From Promethearchaeota archaeon (GTDB lineage: Archaea > Asgardarchaeota > Lokiarchaeia > Sigyniarchaeales > SOKP01), in contig JABCSY010000008.1 of NCBI GenBank assembly GCA_018238625.1, forward strand, positions 1-64,000: 64,000 nt of DNA, in the 5' to 3' direction. Positions within the stretch are counted from its first letter, which is position 1. Each line of letters starts with the position of its first letter. The position numbers and the translations under genes are program-made. This document shows, piece by piece, positions 6,940-15,456 of this stretch. The notes beneath the pieces were generated by a model. It saw only the letters and a program-made list of their open reading frames with translations. It did no database searches and had not been told where the DNA came from.

Positions 6940-8267
6940 ATGTTAGAGTTTCATTTTCACGAATGGGTTGGAGCTATATTTTTTTCAAAGGTTTATTCCA
7001 TGATCTTCCTGGTATTGAAGTTGTTGAACCCCCTCTAGTAAACACTGAAATCGTTAGTGAAGGAGTCAAAAATTCTCCTGAATTCGTTTGTTTTCCATTT
7101 AAAGTCATTCTTGGTGAAATGATAAACCTGTATCGTAATTATGATGTTAAAGATTTTGCGATGATTGCTGACTACGGCCCTTGTCGAGCAGGAATGTATG
7201 GTGTTGTCCAGAAAAGAATCCTGAAAAGCATGGGATTCAAGGATGTTAGAATGTTTTATCTACGTCAAGATGATTTCAGAAATCTTGAATGGCTAAGGGT
7301 ATTTCGTGATTTAGAAAAAAGAACAGGAAGAAAATTTGAGGACTATAAAGTTTTAAGAAACACACTCTTGTTCATGGTCAAAGCATACTATGTTGAAAGA
7401 ATAACCCATATTGAAGGACTTGTTAGATGTCGAGAAAAAAACAAAGCAATGACTACCAAAGTAGTTCATACTTTGATGAATTTACTTGATAACGAAAATA
7501 ATTTGATGAAATTATCTAATTTTGATAGAACGATAGATGAAAAATTTCGCAAGATTCCTATTGACAAGGAAATGGAACCTTTGAGGGTTTGTTATACTGG
7601 GGAAATCCAAGTCATGTTGGAGAAATGGGTTAATTATGATCTGATGGGAGAATTAGGCGTCATGGGTATCGAGGTTCACAAGCAGTATGATGTCTTTGAT
7701 TGGGTCATGTACAAACTTGACGCCAGCAAACGAAGAAGACGGCTTAAACATAGTGCAAGAAAGTATATTCCAATGGATATAGGAGGCGAGGCATTATGGA
7801 ACATGGGAAGTTATCTTGAGTCTCAAGAAAAAGGCTTCAACGGCTATGTACACATTTTTCCCTTCACCTGCATGCCTGAAATATCCCTCATGGGAATGTT
7901 AGAAGCTGAGAAAAACATGGACAAGTTTTACATGCCCCACATTCATTTTAGTCTTGATGGAAGTTCTGGTTTTGAAGGACTTAGAACAAGAATCGAAGCA
8001 TTTCATGATTTAATGGTTGGCAACAAGAAAAATAATCCCTTGTTTAGAGATGCCAAGTATGTGGTCCCGGATGAGATAAAAAATATATATTTTAAGCCGA
8101 AATCCAATTTTGAATATTTCGTGTCTAGTATTGAAACCCCAATGTCAAAGGTTTTAACAATGCTGAATCCATCAAAGAAATTAGATGTAGGATTCGCCGT
8201 TAAGAATGGACTCGAGTTTTTTTCAAGAAATTCGTTTTTTGGTATCGGATCTCTTTTTAACCTTTGA
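6933..8267 (+). CDS. COG3581-type HgdB-like iron-sulfur protein
   Basis: A 444-aa protein related to the cluster-bearing subunits of 2-hydroxyacyl-CoA dehydratases and to double-cubane-cluster proteins. Conserved points are SRMGWSYIFFKGLF at the start, EFVCFPFK (Cys53), DYGPCRAGMYGVVQKRIL (Cys84), PMDIGGEALWNMGSYL and FPFTCMPE (a third cysteine). It ends with an extra 50-residue hydrophobic-basic tail (EYFVSSIETPMSKVLTML onward) that the paralogue at 11750 lacks. It would receive electrons from the ATPase encoded just upstream, with which it overlaps by 7 bases. The substrate is not evident; family members also reduce small molecules. Confidence 0.88.
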   Translation: MVNVRVSFSRMGWSYIFFKGLFHDLPGIEVVEPPLVNTEIVSEGVKNSPEFVCFPFKVILGEMINLYRNYDVKDFAMIADYGPCRAGMYGVVQKRILKSMGFKDVRMFYLRQDDFRNLEWLRVFRDLEKRTGRKFEDYKVLRNTLLFMVKAYYVERITHIEGLVRCREKNKAMTTKVVHTLMNLLDNENNLMKLSNFDRTIDEKFRKIPIDKEMEPLRVCYTGEIQVMLEKWVNYDLMGELGVMGIEVHKQYDVFDWVMYKLDASKRRRRLKHSARKYIPMDIGGEALWNMGSYLESQEKGFNGYVHIFPFTCMPEISLMGMLEAEKNMDKFYMPHIHFSLDGSSGFEGLRTRIEAFHDLMVGNKKNNPLFRDAKYVVPDEIKNIYFKPKSNFEYFVSSIETPMSKVLTMLNPSKKLDVGFAVKNGLEFFSRNSFFGIGSLFNL

Positions 8268-8397
8268 GAAGCTATTTTGTTATGAAAGAAATATCAACAG
8301 ACTAAGAATGAACCTAAAATTAAAACCTTACTTTCAATTAACTTTATTTTTTAAGCAAATTATAATAAATAATAATATTGACTTTCTAGTTAGAATT

Positions 8398-9282
8398 ATG
8401 GATGAAATTGATTTTATCATTCTTAAAAAACTAATGGAAAACTCTCGCGTGACGTATAGAGAATTAGCAGAAATAATCGATATGTCCGTAAGCTCTACTC
8501 ATAAACGTATAAATAAACTTTTAGAAAATGGGGTTATCAAGGCATTTACTGCCCGACCAAGTGCAATAGCATTAAAATATCTATCTGTTATAGTTTTTGG
8601 TACTTCTAATGCAAAATCATTGGATGCTGTTAGTAAAGAGTTAGGGCAACATGAAAATATTAATAACGTTGCTATTGCAACCGGTAAAATGCTGTATATC
8701 TCTTCATATTTAAGAGATATAACAGGTCTTCGTGATTTTTCTGCTTATGTCTCAAAAACAGCTAATATAAGCGAACCTACTGTTGGAATTATGGATATAC
8801 CTTATATAACAACCCCAGAACCACTAACCACCATTGATTATAAAATACTAAAGTCTCTAAATAGAGATTCAAGGAAGCCTCTAACAGATATTGCAGATGA
8901 AGTAGGGCTTTCTGCTAAAACCGTTAGAAAACGATTAGATCGAATGATTGAGAATTACTTAGTAGAATTTACAATTGAAATGACCTTAAAATCTGAACAT
9001 AATTTGATTACAGGGTTCCATATATCTTTAAACGAAGGCACTAGCATAGACTCATCAATACAAAATATATATGAGAAATTTAAACAAAATGTTATTTATT
9101 GTATAAGCTATAGTAATATTCCTAACTTCTTTACAATGTATATATGGACAAAAGCGATTCAAAACTCCCAGAAAATTAACGAAGAACTACAATCTGAAGG
9201 ATTCAAAGATATTATTCCTATTATCTTCTTACATTCAGAATTTTACGATTGTTGGGTTGATCAATTACTTAGAACTAAATGA
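8398..9282 (+). CDS. Double-HTH Lrp/AsnC-family regulator
   Basis: A 294-aa transcription regulator with two Lrp-type winged helices: residues 4-48 (DFIILKKLMENSRVTYREL, then SSTHKRINKLLENGVI) and 145-190 (TIDYKILKSLNRDSRKPLTD, then SAKTVRKRLDRMIENYLV). Each is followed by a region of alpha-beta character that resembles a degenerate RAM sensor. The open frame extends upstream to 8206, but that part overlaps the previous gene and is not Lrp-like, so the ATG at 8398 is used. Archaeal Lrp proteins of this double form exist; their ligands are mostly unknown. It follows the reductase operon by 130 bases and is the best candidate to bind the palindromes at 3122 and 11625. Confidence 0.88.
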   Translation: MDEIDFIILKKLMENSRVTYRELAEIIDMSVSSTHKRINKLLENGVIKAFTARPSAIALKYLSVIVFGTSNAKSLDAVSKELGQHENINNVAIATGKMLYISSYLRDITGLRDFSAYVSKTANISEPTVGIMDIPYITTPEPLTTIDYKILKSLNRDSRKPLTDIADEVGLSAKTVRKRLDRMIENYLVEFTIEMTLKSEHNLITGFHISLNEGTSIDSSIQNIYEKFKQNVIYCISYSNIPNFFTMYIWTKAIQNSQKINEELQSEGFKDIIPIIFLHSEFYDCWVDQLLRTK

Positions 9283-9566
9283 AATTGCGATTTTTTTCTA
9301 TTCCCAAATTTCACCTAAATGGCTAGAATTTTGGTAAATTTAGTTTCATTTTATTTCGAGATGAGGCTAAAAATGAGGACTTTATTGTTTTTTTTGATTA
9401 GTTTATTATTTTAGAATTTGAAAATTTCATCAAGAATCCCTCCCTACCATTTAAGGTAAATAAACACCCATGGTTGATTTTTTTCATTCTTGGCGAACAT
9501 GCTCTTATTAGAGCCCCAATCCCTATTAAAATTATAAAAAAAATAAAAAAAAATAAAAATAAATAG

Positions 9567-10382
9567 GTGATAAAAATTACACAAAATACCAAAACAACAA
9601 TATATTATTTCTCAGGCACAGGAAACTCATTACATATGGCCAAAACTCTTAAAGAAAAGCTAAATGATTGTGAACTTATACCGATTGCGGGTCTTATTAA
9701 TCAAGATTCCATAATCGCCACATCGGAAAAAGTTGGCTTTGTTTTTCCAGTGTACAATTGGGCTCTACCTAAAATCGTCGCTGATTTTATTGAGAAGATT
9801 GATTTAAGTAATATAAAATATATTTTTGCTCTTTGTACTAAAGGCGGTCCTGGCAGGCAGTATGTGATACCAATGATGAATAGTTTATTGAAACCAAAAA
9901 ACAAGCAACTTGATGCAGCATTCCTAATAAAAGTTTTTTCAGCTTTCATATTAGCCGGACACAACCCCATGCATTCAAAAGAAAAACAACTAAAAAGAAT
10001 AAAGGACGCTGAATTAAAATTAGATAAAATTGTTGAGATTATTCGTAATAATGAGAAAGGAAAGGGAAAGAAAGGTTCTATAATACCAATGAAAGGGACA
10101 TATAAATCTTTTATAGAGAAGGTAAATACTGAAGATGAAAACTACTATACAGATGAAAAGTGTAATGGTTGTGGAATTTGTCAAAAAATCTGTCCTGTCG
10201 ATAATATTAAACTCGTAAATGACAAACCTGAGTGGCAACATAAATGTCAACAGTGCTTATGTTGCCTCCATTATTGTCCCCAAAAAGCTATTCAATTTGG
10301 TGAATATACTCCAGGTAGGGAGAGATATAATCATCCACATATAAAAGTGAAGGAATTAATTAATCAAAAACAAGTAGTATAA
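9567..10382 (+). CDS. EFR1-type flavodoxin-ferredoxin protein
   Basis: A 271-aa electron carrier. The N-terminal half is a flavodoxin (TIYYFSGTGNSLHMAKTL for the FMN phosphate, FVFPVYNWALPKIVADFI for the ring loop). The C-terminus has two 4Fe-4S motifs, CNGCGICQKICPV and CQQCLCCLHYCPQ, as in EFR1 family ferredoxins. It can exchange electrons between flavin and two clusters in the cytoplasm and so could feed the BadF activases on either side. The start is GTG at 9567 within AGGTGAT; that motif also looks like a ribosome binding site, so the exact start is uncertain. The gene downstream follows after 13 bases. Confidence 0.88.
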   Translation: MIKITQNTKTTIYYFSGTGNSLHMAKTLKEKLNDCELIPIAGLINQDSIIATSEKVGFVFPVYNWALPKIVADFIEKIDLSNIKYIFALCTKGGPGRQYVIPMMNSLLKPKNKQLDAAFLIKVFSAFILAGHNPMHSKEKQLKRIKDAELKLDKIVEIIRNNEKGKGKKGSIIPMKGTYKSFIEKVNTEDENYYTDEKCNGCGICQKICPVDNIKLVNDKPEWQHKCQQCLCCLHYCPQKAIQFGEYTPGRERYNHPHIKVKELINQKQVV

Positions 10383-10395
10383 AGGTGGAAACAAG

Positions 10396-10935
10396 TTGAA
10401 CAAGAGAGAAGCGATTAAAAGCTGGTTATCTGAACGCGTAGAGGAAGAATTGGAAGATTACGACGAACTCTCGTTGGAAGATCGTGTCATATCCATCGCT
10501 ATAATTATGGTTTTCCCCTTGATTGTGTTTTACTTCGTTGCCCATCAGACTTTATCAACAGGTTTTTTCACTGCAACATTCGGCACGTTGGAAATGGTCC
10601 TGCTGTATGGATCTCTGATTTATTGGATTTTTACATGTACCGTGTTATTACTTGAGCTCAAAGACCTCTCTCGCGACATAGATTCTTTTGGTGGGCTTTT
10701 TTTTGCCGCTGTCGGCTTTGCTTGGCTCTTTGTGGTCTTTCCCTTTGACTTTGCTTATTTTGCAGACGTGATGCCGGATTCCCTCAGATTTCTGGTACTG
10801 TGGGTTTCCAATGACATTGCTCGAGTGCTGTTGGTGCTAGGATTCATAGTGCATCTATTTTTGGCAGTATTCTCAGGGATACACCGCGTGATGGTTCGCA
10901 AGGAGCTCGCGCGAAGAAAAAAAATAAATAAATAG
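10396..10935 (+). CDS. Four-helix membrane protein, unknown function
   Basis: A 179-aa protein with an acidic amphipathic N-terminus (SERVEEELEDYDELSLEDR) and four hydrophobic segments at about 30-50, 60-85, 95-118 and 130-158, ending in a basic tail (RKELARRKKINK) that points to a cytoplasmic C-terminus. The start is TTG at 10396 with AAGGTGG at 10382-10388. I do not recognise the family. Its codons are visibly richer in G+C than those of the genes beside it, like the first half of the fusion gene at 3494, so it may also be a recent arrival. It lies 13 bases after the EFR1 gene and is probably cotranscribed. Confidence 0.7.
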   Translation: MNKREAIKSWLSERVEEELEDYDELSLEDRVISIAIIMVFPLIVFYFVAHQTLSTGFFTATFGTLEMVLLYGSLIYWIFTCTVLLLELKDLSRDIDSFGGLFFAAVGFAWLFVVFPFDFAYFADVMPDSLRFLVLWVSNDIARVLLVLGFIVHLFLAVFSGIHRVMVRKELARRKKINK

Positions 10936-10975
10936 GTAAATCTTATAATTTTTTTTTTAATTATGGAAAAGGTGA

Positions 10976-11464
10976 ATGAAAATAAAACTATGGATAATAC
11001 ATAAGAACGGAATTGGATTCTCAAAGATTATTGCTGAGATGGTTCAGGATCGTTTAGAAGATGATATTGATGTATCAGTAGGAAATGCCAAAAAGATTGA
11101 TCCTTCTTTCTTGTTGGAGGAAAAGTTAGATTACATAATTATCGGAGATATTATTAGTGAGGCAATACCTAGTTTAGAAATCCAAAAGTGGTTGTTAAAA
11201 TTCGGTGAAATTTCAAAAATTAATAATCTTATCCTTAAGGCTTTATCAGGTTTTTATATTGCAATAACTAATATTAAAATCGAACCACTCTGGGTTGAAT
11301 TTCTTCAAGAAAAAGTAAAAGCTGAAATAATCTACCCTCCAATATTACATTTAAAGTTAAATATAGCAGAATTTGCACTAGAAAATGGAGCTCTTGAATT
11401 AATTAAAGATTATTCTAATAATTTAATTGAATTTTTTATTGAGAATAAAAAAAAGAAAAACTAG
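10976..11464 (+). CDS. Flavodoxin-like domain protein
   Basis: A 162-aa protein with the alternating beta-alpha pattern of flavodoxins: LWIIHKNGIGFSKIIAEMVQ in the place of the FMN phosphate loop, DYIIIGDIISEAIPSLEIQKWL at the position of the ring loop, and FYIAITNIKIEPLWVEFLQE in the core. The usual T/S-rich phosphate loop is poor (HKNGIG), so FMN binding is uncertain. The start is ATG at 10976, preceded closely by AAAGGTGA. It ends the run of electron-transfer genes between the two activase sets. A degenerate flavodoxin or a non-redox relative are both possible. Confidence 0.6.
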   Translation: MKIKLWIIHKNGIGFSKIIAEMVQDRLEDDIDVSVGNAKKIDPSFLLEEKLDYIIIGDIISEAIPSLEIQKWLLKFGEISKINNLILKALSGFYIAITNIKIEPLWVEFLQEKVKAEIIYPPILHLKLNIAEFALENGALELIKDYSNNLIEFFIENKKKKN

Positions 11465-11623
11465 AGTTGTAGAATATGGAAGAACAAAAGATTATTGAAT
11501 AATTTTTCTATAGTGATAATTCTACTCAGTTTTTTTATTAAGATTAATTTTACTATTTTAATAAGATAGGTTTATTGATATCTATTTTTTAATTATTAAT
11601 TTTACTCAGTTTTTTTATTAAAA

Positions 11624-11720
11624 ATATCATACGATTGATAATCTGTTTGTATTGGGTAATTTTTTATTTAATCAAATACTTGATTGAGTAAATTTAAGTT
11701 AATCTTTAAACAAAGATACT
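11624..11720. repeat. 97-bp upstream repeat, copy 2
   Basis: Gapless partner of 3122-3218, lying 30 bases before the intact COG3581 gene at 11750. It includes the palindrome TATCA-TACGAT-TGATA at 11625-11640 and the same AT-rich candidate TATA region. A second, short repeat (TACTCAGTTTTTTTATTAA) occurs twice just upstream, at about 11523 and 11603. Confidence 0.9.
11625..11640. promoter_or_regulatory. Candidate operator palindrome TATCA-N6-TGATA
   Basis: Five-base arms around the same spacer TACGAT as the copy at 3122-3139. The sixth base pair of the arm is lost here. Its presence at both loci in the same position makes it a plausible binding site for a shared regulator. Confidence 0.5.
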
Positions 11721-11749
11721 GACTATTAACTTGAGGATTTTTCCAAGAA

Positions 11750-12940
11750 ATGATAATTTCTTTTCCCAATATGGGCCCCAACTGGGTAGCATTTAAGACG
11801 CTATTTACAAGCCTTGGTCTAGATGTAGTTATTCCAGATCCAACGAATCGAGAAGCGATTAAGATTGGGGTAAAACACTCCCCCGAATTTGTGTGTTTCC
11901 CGTTTAAAGCGACTATTGGAGATTTCGTGAATGCTATAAAGAAGGGAGCAGATACGCTAGTCATGGCAATAGATTGTGGACCATGTAGATTTGGCTTTTA
12001 CGCGAGCGTCCAAGAACGTATTTTGAAGGATATGGGATATAAAAATATTACGGTTATCCCCCTCGACCAAGCAGATTTACTTGATTTTAAATGGGTCAAA
12101 ACTCTTCAAGAAGTTAGTGGTCGAAAGGACTTGTTTATGTATTCAAAGTTCGTTAAGGCTGTAATTCTTTTCCTAAAGAAAGCTAAGCTATTAAACGATA
12201 TTCAAACTGCCGAAGGTATCTTCCGAGCTTACGAGCGCAATCAGGGAGATACGACGGAATTGATTAGAAACTTATTGAATAAGCTTGATCAAGCTAATAC
12301 GCTCCCAGAATTGAGAAAATTCAAAAGCGTTATTAAGCAAGATTTTAGCAATTTAGATACAGATAAGACCCGAACGCCTCTACGGGTTGGTGTTTCGGGA
12401 GAGATTCACATTAATTTGGAACCATACGTAAATTTAGATATCCGTAGAAAGCTGGGTGAGATGAACATTGAAGTACACCAGAGCTTGAGCTTATACGATT
12501 GGGTTGTCCATAAATTCCATTTAAATTATCACAGAAAGTGGTTAGAACACCTTTCGCAACCATATTTACCGATGGACATTGGCGGAGAGGCGATGTGGGT
12601 GCTAGGTGAATATATAAATAAAGCTCAAGCGGGGTTTGATGGCTTCGTTCATCAATATCCGTTCCTCTGTATGCCAGAAGTGACGGCACGGACGATTTTA
12701 ACTAATAAACTTAAGGGAATTTACGATCTTCCCATCATTTACTTCTCTTTCGACGAGCAGAGCGGATTGGCGGGCTTCAGGACTAGGCTAGAAGCATTCT
12801 CTGACCTAATGTATGGTCGTAGGAATAAAGAAATTAAAAATAACGCCAAATTCGTAGCAAATGGTAATAAAAAGATTTATCCGCATTATGGCGGTTTATT
12901 TTATAATGAATGCGCTCAATTAATTCAAAATTCGGTTTAA
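11750..12940 (+). CDS. COG3581-type HgdB-like iron-sulfur protein (second set)
   Basis: A 396-aa paralogue of 6933-8267. Conserved points are SFPNMGPNWVAFKTLF, EFVCFPFK (Cys49), IDCGPCRFGFYASVQERIL (Cys76, Cys79), PMDIGGEAMWVLGEYI and YPFLCMPE. It has one cysteine more than its paralogue before the GPCR motif and lacks the long C-terminal tail. The protein should carry an iron-sulfur cluster and take electrons from the ATPase encoded 18 bases downstream. No DUF2229/COG3580 gene follows in this set; the only local DUF2229 is in the fusion at 3494, so the two sets may share it. The duplicated leader upstream implies separate control from region 3.4-8.3 kb. Confidence 0.88.
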   Translation: MIISFPNMGPNWVAFKTLFTSLGLDVVIPDPTNREAIKIGVKHSPEFVCFPFKATIGDFVNAIKKGADTLVMAIDCGPCRFGFYASVQERILKDMGYKNITVIPLDQADLLDFKWVKTLQEVSGRKDLFMYSKFVKAVILFLKKAKLLNDIQTAEGIFRAYERNQGDTTELIRNLLNKLDQANTLPELRKFKSVIKQDFSNLDTDKTRTPLRVGVSGEIHINLEPYVNLDIRRKLGEMNIEVHQSLSLYDWVVHKFHLNYHRKWLEHLSQPYLPMDIGGEAMWVLGEYINKAQAGFDGFVHQYPFLCMPEVTARTILTNKLKGIYDLPIIYFSFDEQSGLAGFRTRLEAFSDLMYGRRNKEIKNNAKFVANGNKKIYPHYGGLFYNECAQLIQNSV

Positions 12941-12958
12941 TGATAAAGGTGAGATTAT

Positions 12959-13984
12959 ATGGAAGAAGTTACTGAAAAAGTTACTAAAGTAGGAAAAAAA
13001 AAAGATGCTTTCCTTGGTATTGACATAGGAAGCGTGAGTTGCAAATTTGTTTTAATGGATACAGATGGAAATTTACTTACTAGCGTGTTTTTACGAAATA
13101 GAGGTTCTCCCATCGACTCAGCCAAGGCAGGAATGGCCGAGTTACGCGATAACATAGAAGAAAGCGAAAATTTAGGCGATTACGAGATTCGTTGCTGTGG
13201 TACCACAGGTTCGGCACGGTATCTAACAAAAGCAATCGTTGGTGCCGATCTCGCTAAAACCGAGATAATAGCCCACGCAGTTGCAGCGCAAACTATCTAT
13301 CCCGATGTAAAAACGATATTAGAAATTGGCGGTCAAGATTCGAAAATTATCATTCTACGGGACGGAATAATCGTAGATTTTGCGATGAATTCTGTATGCG
13401 CTGCTGGAACGGGTTCATTTCTCGATCACCAAGCAGCGAGGCTTGGGACAGTTATAGAAGATTTTGGCTCTTACGCTATAAAATCAAAAAATCCTGTAAG
13501 TATTGCGGGAAGATGTACTGTTTTCGCAGAGTCTGATATGATTCACAAGCAAAACGCGGGTTACTCTAAAGAGGATATTATTGCAGGTTTATGCGATTCA
13601 CTTGTGCGCAACTATATGAACAACGTAGGTAAGGGCAAAGACTTAGAAGAACCCATTGTATTCCAAGGTGGCGTTTCTTACAACGAAGGGATCATTGAAG
13701 CATTTGAAAGACATTTAGGTTGCAAAGTAATTGTTCCTGAATATAATGTCCTAATGGGGGCTTTAGGAATGGCAATTTTGGTTAGAGATTTCTATTTAGA
13801 GCACGAACATCAAACCGTATTTCGAGGACTCGAAGTATCAGATATTGAGTTCACGACATCAGCGTTTAACTGTGGAGATTGCCCGAATAACTGCGAAATA
13901 GTCCAAGTAAAGATGCCTCAAGAAGGAAATAAGATTATAGCACGCTGGGGCTCTCGTTGTGGTAAATGGGATCAAGTAGATTAA
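12959..13984 (+). CDS. BadF/HgdC-type ATPase (second set)
   Basis: A 341-aa activase closely similar to 5908-6939. GIDIGSVSCK (residues 20-29) is the phosphate loop, EIGGQDSKII the second, and Cys147 and Cys186 (VCAAGTGSF, AGRCTVFAESDM) are the 4Fe-4S ligands at the dimer interface. The C-terminal cysteine tail (FNCGDCPNNCEI and SRCGKW) is kept. The start ATG has AAAGGTGAG a few bases upstream. It would couple ATP hydrolysis to reduction of the neighbouring COG3581 protein. An alternative role is activation of a dehydratase encoded elsewhere. Confidence 0.92.
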   Translation: MEEVTEKVTKVGKKKDAFLGIDIGSVSCKFVLMDTDGNLLTSVFLRNRGSPIDSAKAGMAELRDNIEESENLGDYEIRCCGTTGSARYLTKAIVGADLAKTEIIAHAVAAQTIYPDVKTILEIGGQDSKIIILRDGIIVDFAMNSVCAAGTGSFLDHQAARLGTVIEDFGSYAIKSKNPVSIAGRCTVFAESDMIHKQNAGYSKEDIIAGLCDSLVRNYMNNVGKGKDLEEPIVFQGGVSYNEGIIEAFERHLGCKVIVPEYNVLMGALGMAILVRDFYLEHEHQTVFRGLEVSDIEFTTSAFNCGDCPNNCEIVQVKMPQEGNKIIARWGSRCGKWDQVD

Positions 13985-14146
13985 TTTCGAATTATATAAT
14001 CTAATCTTTTGATAACATACTTTTCAAACTATTATTGTATTTATAACCTTTAAATTTAATAAACGAATATTTGAATAAAAATAAGAAAAAACATATCTAG
14101 TAGAGTTATTAAAATATTGTCCAATTTTTAATAAAAGAGAAGTAAA

Positions 14147-14341
14147 ATGACAGAATTTTTTAAGCAATTAAAGGACTTGGGCGAGGGTTTTCTCGAGTCC
14201 TTGCAACATAATACAAAACTATCGACAATATTTGATATTTATTTAGAAAAAGTAATCCCTTCATTTGTTTCCGAAAAAGAGTTAAAGGAATATTACGAGA
14301 GACGGATGGAGGAAGTTAATAACTTCATAGACAAACTATAA
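14147..14341 (+). CDS. Small helical protein, unknown
   Basis: A 64-aa protein, predicted all-helical with two amphipathic helices (EFFKQLKDLGEGFLESLQH and SEKELKEYYERRMEEVNNFI). No signal peptide, membrane segment or metal site. It lies 14 bases before the acyltransferase gene and is probably cotranscribed with it. It shares a general phenylalanine-leucine helical pattern with the small protein on the other side of that gene, but they are not clearly homologous. I do not recognise a family. Confidence 0.6.
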   Translation: MTEFFKQLKDLGEGFLESLQHNTKLSTIFDIYLEKVIPSFVSEKELKEYYERRMEEVNNFIDKL

Positions 14342-14355
14342 GCGAGGGAAAAAAG

Positions 14356-15045
14356 ATGGTTGAAACATCTTCCGAGGAGACGGAAACGAAAGGAAAAGAT
14401 AAGGTGCTTAGTAAGAATCTTATGGAAGACATTTTTTACGCAGTTACCAAAGGTTTAGGAAACTTTGGTTTAACGGCATTCGCAGACTTACAAATTGAAG
14501 GGCGTGAAAACGTACCTATTATAGGAAGAGCGATTTTAACTACGATTAGCCACAACGCGTTAAGAGATATGGCGATTATAAGTCAAGTTACTGGACGAAG
14601 AGTTCACTTTATGGTCCATCATAAACTGATGAAGAATCAAATGTACGGGCCCGTTCTTAAGTCGTTAGGCATGTTTCGCAGTACCCTCGATAAGGACGAT
14701 ACCATACCTATAGATAAAGTGTTCCACTATCTTAACGAAGTTGGGGATCTTGTAGCCATGACGCCGGAATCAAAACTTACACCCGAAATTCAGGTGAAAG
14801 CAATGGCGGGAATCATTAAATTTGCAGTTGCTGGAAAAGCACCTATAATCCCCATAGCAATATACACGGAAAACGCGAAAATTTTAGGTATGTTTAAAAC
14901 ACAGGGGTTAAGAGTAAAAATCGGGACCCCACTTAAGGTAGAGAAACGATTGTCTCGACCAAAATATCGAGATGAGAGATACGAACTCGCTGAGGATATT
15001 TTAAGAATTATTGATTCCCTTAAACCAGAACCCGATATTGAATAA
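14356..15045 (+). CDS. PlsC-like (LPLAT superfamily) acyltransferase
   Basis: A 229-aa protein of the lysophospholipid acyltransferase superfamily. Motif I is ISHNALRDMAI (His-X4-Asp, the catalytic pair), and the region VHFMVHHKLMKNQMYGPVLKSLG with MFRS aligns with motif II. Motif III, normally F-P-E-G, reads MTPESKL, so the glycine is replaced. The N-terminal 20 residues are charged, with no clear membrane anchor. It should transfer an acyl chain to a hydroxyl group of a lipid or other acceptor; archaeal membrane lipids are ether-linked, so the acceptor is not obvious. It lies between two small genes that may form an operon with it. Confidence 0.8.
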   Translation: MVETSSEETETKGKDKVLSKNLMEDIFYAVTKGLGNFGLTAFADLQIEGRENVPIIGRAILTTISHNALRDMAIISQVTGRRVHFMVHHKLMKNQMYGPVLKSLGMFRSTLDKDDTIPIDKVFHYLNEVGDLVAMTPESKLTPEIQVKAMAGIIKFAVAGKAPIIPIAIYTENAKILGMFKTQGLRVKIGTPLKVEKRLSRPKYRDERYELAEDILRIIDSLKPEPDIE

Positions 15046-15078
15046 ATATAAAATTAAACATAAAAACGAGGTTTTATT

Positions 15079-15342
15079 ATGGAAAAGAGCCAAAGTTCAG
15101 AACTGAACAATTTTCAAATAAACATAAGTAGTTTAAGTGAAGAGTTAGAACACAGAAAAGAAGATCTTATAAAAGAATTAAATATCCCTGGAAAGATTGA
15201 GCCCTCGTCTGAACCAAATGTGGATTTAGGCGATGTTATAGGAGATATCTTCTATGAATCGATGAAAAACTTCTTTGAAGTAGGGTTTAAACTTGCCGAA
15301 AGTTTAAGTCTTGAGTTTAACACAGTAAATCAGGATGAGTAA
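15079..15342 (+). CDS. Small acidic protein, unknown
   Basis: An 87-aa acidic protein that begins with a polar region containing ISSLSEELEHRKEDLIKELN and ends with a hydrophobic amphipathic helix (GDIFYESMKNFFEVGFKLAE). The start ATG has GAGGTTT upstream. It follows the acyltransferase by 33 bases and is likely cotranscribed. The pattern would suit a protein that sits on a membrane or binds the acyltransferase, but this is inference from layout only. I do not recognise a family. Confidence 0.55.
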   Translation: MEKSQSSELNNFQINISSLSEELEHRKEDLIKELNIPGKIEPSSEPNVDLGDVIGDIFYESMKNFFEVGFKLAESLSLEFNTVNQDE

Positions 15343-15456
15343 ACTAAATTTTATAAAATAATAGAGAAAAAAAGTTTTTAGTTAGTTAAATTGTTTAGAA
15401 TTCTTATAATTCTAATTTTTTCATTTTAAATATTATTAGAGTTAATTTTTGTTAAC

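Noticed and set aside
9398-9592. 64-codon minus-strand frame with one hydrophobic segment before the EFR1 gene
   Set aside because: It overlaps the EFR1 start, is low-complexity in the hydrophobic part, and has no ribosome binding site or recognisable motif.
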